Of a DNA stretch of 11,842 nucleotides, positions 8,360 through 11,842 are shown piece after piece. Position numbers and translations under genes: made by a program. Under the pieces are notes generated by a model that worked only from the letters and a program-made list of their open reading frames with translations, had not been told where the DNA came from and made no database searches. The stretch lies in the NCBI GenBank assembly GCA_902459845.2, contig CABPSV020000511.1, forward strand, positions 2,404-14,245, given 5' to 3'. Within the stretch, counting starts at the first letter, position 1. The number at the start of each line of letters is the position of its first letter. The DNA comes from Hepatocystis sp. ex Piliocolobus tephrosceles. Its lineage: Eukaryota > Apicomplexa > Aconoidasida > Haemosporida > Plasmodiidae.

Positions 8360-9232
8360 ATGTTATGTAATTTAAAAAGTTTGATTACAACTAATTTTTT
8401 TTGTTTAACGAATAAAAAATATGTAAATACGAATGTACAACTTCGTAATCCTTATTACAGAAAAAAAGGGTTTTGGGAATGGAGAAGAAGAATTATACAT
8501 AGATACAATGAACGAAGGTACATTAAAAAAGGAATAAGACCAAAAATAAAAAATGAAAAAGAAATATGTATAAAAAATAAAAAAAATGATGTTTTTTGGA
8601 CATTTAAGGTATATCAATTAAAAATAAGTTTAAGAAATTTATATAATTTTGGAAGACTTATAAAAGGATTACATGTAGAAGATGCGATAGTATTTTTAGA
8701 ATCTATACCACAAATAAGAATTAATAATATTTTAAATTCTTTATTAAATTCAAAAGAAAAAATAATAAATAACTTTAATGGTGATCTATCAAGACTATAT
8801 ATTGATAATGTACAAATACATTATAATACTCCAATGAAATATATAAAGTACCATGCACTTGGTCATTTCGGTTTAGTTAAAAGTTATAGGAATACTTTTA
8901 CTTATACAATCAAACAAATGAATATACAAGAGTTTTACCATAAAATATTTATACGGGGTAATGTTCCTCGCACATTATCACATAATATGAGGTTACATTT
9001 AACCCAACAAAGAATAAATAAAAATAATTTAATTGAGTGGTATCCATATATATGTGCTAATTCAAGATATTATTTTAGAGAAAAATTAAGATTCTTAAAC
9101 AATATATATCAGTTTAATTATTATAAATCTAGAAATAGTTGGATACAAAATTATTATAACAACATTAATCGTAGAAAAGAGGAGTTGCAAATTCAGAGAA
9201 CTGGATTAAACAGCAGTACACATACTCAATAA
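8360..9232 (+). CDS. uL22m: Organellar (probably mitochondrial) large-subunit ribosomal protein uL22, 290 aa, single exon
   Basis: uL22 binds 23S-type rRNA and sends a beta-hairpin along the peptide exit tunnel. The family domain is clear at about residues 82-186. It begins with KVYQLKISLRNLYNFGRLIKGLHVEDAI (the R-x-I-x-G-x-x-V-x-x-A helix) and continues ILNSLLNSKEKIINN. Next is the strand DLSRLYIDNVQIHYNTP, then the hairpin region MKYIKYHALGHFGLVKSYRNTFTYTI, which aligns with the bacterial RPRARGR...R..THITV pattern, although several arginines are replaced. The N-terminal 80 residues are very basic and start MLCNLKSLITTNFFCLTNK, a plausible mitochondrial presequence without the hydrophobic core of an apicoplast leader. 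About 100 residues follow the domain, rich in Arg, Tyr and Asn, as in enlarged parasite mitoribosomal proteins. No intron is needed. Apicoplast targeting is the main alternative. Confidence 0.82.
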   Translation: MLCNLKSLITTNFFCLTNKKYVNTNVQLRNPYYRKKGFWEWRRRIIHRYNERRYIKKGIRPKIKNEKEICIKNKKNDVFWTFKVYQLKISLRNLYNFGRLIKGLHVEDAIVFLESIPQIRINNILNSLLNSKEKIINNFNGDLSRLYIDNVQIHYNTPMKYIKYHALGHFGLVKSYRNTFTYTIKQMNIQEFYHKIFIRGNVPRTLSHNMRLHLTQQRINKNNLIEWYPYICANSRYYFREKLRFLNNIYQFNYYKSRNSWIQNYYNNINRRKEELQIQRTGLNSSTHTQ

Positions 9233-9270
9233 TAAATAAAATATTATGAAATAAAGAGGGTAGCGCAAAG

Positions 9271-9339
<69 letters not shown>

Positions 9340-9495
9340 TAAAGATGGAAGATAAAAACCGTATAAACATTATTTTGAATATTAATTATAAAAATAAATA
9401 AACAAATAAAATCGCTTAAATATAACTTTAAGTATTAATTATAAAAAATAAAAAATAAAATAAAGAAAGTTGTAAATTCTTAATAATAACTGGAC
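9233..9495. other. Short convergent spacer between uL22 and SDF2 genes, with A47 and (TA)n
   Basis: Only 263 bp separate two stop codons on opposite strands. The spacer contains A47 (9271-9317) followed directly by (TA)n to about 9340, and two copies of ATTAATTATAAAAA (near 9379 and 9433). The 3' UTRs of the two genes probably overlap or nearly overlap here. Confidence 0.7.
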
Positions 9496-9703
9496 TCAAA
9501 ACTCATCATATGAATATGTATTGTTGCTATCATCATGGAAATGCGATAGTATTACTCCCTGAATTTTTAATAAAATTGAAAACAAACGGTATATATACAT
9601 TGGTAATAGTTTAATGTATGTATGTATATATATATGCGCGTACAGAAATCATGTATTTGTATATTGTTAGATGCAATGTTTGTTTGTTTGTTTGTTTGTG
9701 TGT

Positions 9704-9735
<32 letters not shown>

Positions 9736-10309
9736 CATTTCTTACAGATTTAGCTTTCCATTTTTGATTATCGTTTTGATTGTTTGATTTTAAAATACAC
9801 GTCTCCAGGTGATTAAGTATGGGGCAATTATGGCAGTTAAAATCATTAAACCTGCAAATATTAAATGAATATAAATATATATGTTAATATAATGAACAAA
9901 CGAAAACTATTCAAAGGGGTCGGTATATGTACGTATATATATATATATATATGCATGTATAAATGAAAATATCAAAATAAACGTATGTGCGAGATCCATA
10001 TATGTCTTTTTTTTTTTTTTTTTTTTTTCTTAAAATAGTACTCATATTTTTTATTAGTAGATAACAATCCGTTTTTATTTATATTTTTAAGAAAAACGTT
10101 TTCACCCAATTTCCAATAATTTTTCGCCTTTTTTTTTTTTTCACATATAATTTGAAATTTAGCTTGTTCAATGTCCTCATTAATATTTAGCTTTTAAATA
10201 GTAAAAGAAAAAAAAAAAAAATGATGGGATGTAATGTAGAAATTGTATAAGCAATATAATTTTGACATATATATATGTATATATATTTGGTACATTTTTA
10301 TACTTATAT

Positions 10310-10342
<33 letters not shown>

Positions 10343-10772
10343 TACCTCATAATTGTTTGATAGTATAGATAAATGTTCTGATCCTGTTAAATATGCATTC
10401 GATTTTACATGTTTTAGTACAACAATTTCATCACAACTTATTTTATCTCCTGTTAAGCTTTTGCTTTCTATTAAAAAAAAAAAAATTATAATAAAATAAA
10501 ATAAGATGAAAATGAGATGGAAACAAAAATGACAACATTTTCTCCCAACGATGTTTCATTTACTATTTTTTACTTATTTATGTTTTCCACCATCATGATA
10601 TATTAATTCATTATTATTATTGTTTGTTTGTTTGTTTGTTTGTTTGTTTGTTTGCTTGTTCGTTTGTTTGTTTTTTTTTTTTTCTAAATATGTTTATTTT
10701 ATATACCATCATACACCCTAACGGTCCATAATAATTCATCATTATTTTTATTAGTAGTTACAGCTGTCTTTC

Positions 10773-10803
<31 letters not shown>

Positions 10804-11465
10804 TGAATATATAACAAATTGTAAAATATATGTGTATTTTATGTTCATATAATTTACGTATATACAACATATACAATTAAACACGAGTGCAAAATAAGAC
10901 ATTTTTTTTTTCTTTCTATTTAAATAAATTTTTAACAAAATAATTTTTAGTTTTTTTTAAGTATTAAACTAATCAATCGAATCATATATAAGCGTTAACT
11001 GCTATAAGCGGTATAAGCTTTTTTTTTTTTTTTTTTTTTTATTGGATTATATTTTAGAGAAAATGTTTTACCACTAATTGATTTTCTGATCCTGTCCCCC
11101 ATTTCATATCGGTGGAATAAAGTCTTTGCAAATGAGAATAAAAAAAACAATGTGAGTGGTTAGATATACAATTTAATAAACAAAAGTGGCAGAGACGCAT
11201 GGGTATACGTAACGGGTAAAAAAAAAAAAAAAAAAAAAAAAGAACAAATGAAACCCAACAATGACACAAACAAGCTAATAATAAAACGAACACAATTTTT
11301 ATTAGGTTCTTTTCTTTTTAATATATATGAATATATTTACTTGTATTTAGTTCCTATATTTTCTAAAATAATAGAGCTACCATCAGTTACATAAAGACAA
11401 TGGTATAAATTACAAAATGCAAAATAAAAGACAAACAACTTAATTATACAATTATAATAATTCAT
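9496..11465 (-). CDS. SDF2: SDF2-like MIR-domain protein, secretory pathway/ER, seven exons, 225 aa
   Basis: SDF2 proteins are ER-lumen MIR-domain factors tied to Hsp40/BiP folding and O-mannosylation quality control. Exons on the minus strand: 11465-11341, 11123-11072, 10767-10707, 10467-10346, 10190-10042, 9851-9746, 9558-9496 (TGA). The six GT-AG introns are 155-304 bp, and phases fit at every junction. Residues 1 to about 25 form a signal peptide (MNYYNCIIKLFVFYFAFC...). Three MIR repeats follow. Repeat 1 has ILENIGTKYKLYSTDMKWGTGS, QLV/TAVTT and W73. Repeat 2 has GDKISCDEIVVLKHVKSNAYL and W146 in NYWKLG. Repeat 3 has GENVFLKNINKNGLL and W201 in QKWKAKSGV. The spacing and the tryptophan closing each repeat match SDF2, and the length is close to the animal and plant proteins (about 210-220 aa). 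The tail ends YSYDEF instead of a standard -DEL signal. The individual exons are short, so the gene is invisible without splicing. Confidence 0.85.
10622..10670. repeat. (TTTG)n microsatellite in SDF2 intron 3; a shorter one lies in intron 6
   Basis: The run is about 12 tetranucleotide units with minor variants (TTTGCTTGTTCG), followed by a T run. A similar (TTTG) run is at about 9678-9699, in SDF2 intron 6. On the gene's own strand both read as CAAA repeats. Confidence 0.85.
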
Positions 11466-11811
11466 TTTAATAAAAAGAAACAAAAATAAAAATAATTTAT
11501 CAATTATGAATAATATATTTATTCAAATAACTTTTTTATTCATTAATCTTTTCTCTTTCTTTTTTTTTTAAACGAGTAAAAAATATATATAAAACTTTAC
11601 ATATAGACATGTATATAATATGTATTTCTGTGAAACAAAAAACCAAGGAAACTAACAGATTAACAATAAAACGCAAAAAAATTAAAAATAAGTAAATAAA
11701 ATGAAATAATAACTTAAACAAGTAAAGCAAAAATGTTAACTGACAAGTGAGAATTATTATATCATATACAAATTACAAAATATAACATATATAATGTATA
11801 TAATATATGTA

Positions 11812-11842
<31 letters not shown>
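11466..11842. promoter_or_regulatory. 5' flank of the SDF2 gene, ending in an (AT)n tract
   Basis: This is the upstream side of the minus-strand SDF2 gene: A+T-rich sequence without a supported gene. A 64-codon minus-strand frame at 11536-11730 has no recognisable domain and is likely chance. The window ends within an (AT)n microsatellite starting at about 11816. Confidence 0.55.

Noticed and set aside
8405..8617. Minus-strand 70-codon frame
   Set aside because: Shadow of the uL22 coding sequence.
9271..9317. A47 run downstream of uL22 as the tail of a retroposed gene copy
   Set aside because: Pure A runs of this length are everywhere in the window, there is no flanking target-site duplication, and the gene looks like a normal functional copy.
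11054..11293. Minus-strand 79-codon frame treated as a gene of its own
   Set aside because: Only 11072-11123 is coding, as SDF2 exon 2. The rest is intron sequence, including a poly-Phe tract.

Overview
The window looks like nuclear DNA of a malaria parasite (Plasmodium). It is extremely A+T rich, with homopolymer runs of 25 to 63 bases, many (AT)n tracts, an AAT codon run coding for asparagine, and small genes cut into many exons by short GT-AG introns. One gene encodes an apicomplexan-specific inner membrane complex protein. I could not fix the species from the sequence. There are no operons, tRNA or rRNA genes, transposons or CRISPR arrays.

Layout, left to right. (1) 1-1263, plus strand: the 3' end of an unrecognised protein gene, two exons visible. 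(2) 1264-3614: a long spacer holding the 3' flank of that gene and the promoter side of the next. It contains one striking foldback at 2300-2408. (3) 3615-4743, plus: a four-exon gene for an ISP-type inner membrane complex protein (144 aa). (4) 4744-5710: a convergent spacer. (5) 5711-7610, minus: a four-exon gene for a PIH1-domain protein (373 aa), with a 16-bp minisatellite in intron 1. (6) 7611-8359: a divergent promoter region with three different tandem arrays and two long A runs. (7) 8360-9232, plus: a single-exon organellar ribosomal protein uL22 (290 aa), probably mitochondrial. (8) 9233-9495: a tight convergent spacer. (9) 9496-11465, minus: a seven-exon SDF2-like MIR-domain protein of the secretory pathway (225 aa). 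(10) 11466-11842: the upstream flank of that gene.

The genes do not form a pathway; their products act in different compartments: inner membrane complex, cytosolic chaperone/dynein-assembly machinery, organellar ribosome and ER lumen. The spliced models were built by hand. In every model the reading phase is preserved across every junction, which is the main support for the exon limits. For SDF2, PIH1 and ISP, family-conserved motifs are also rejoined across introns.
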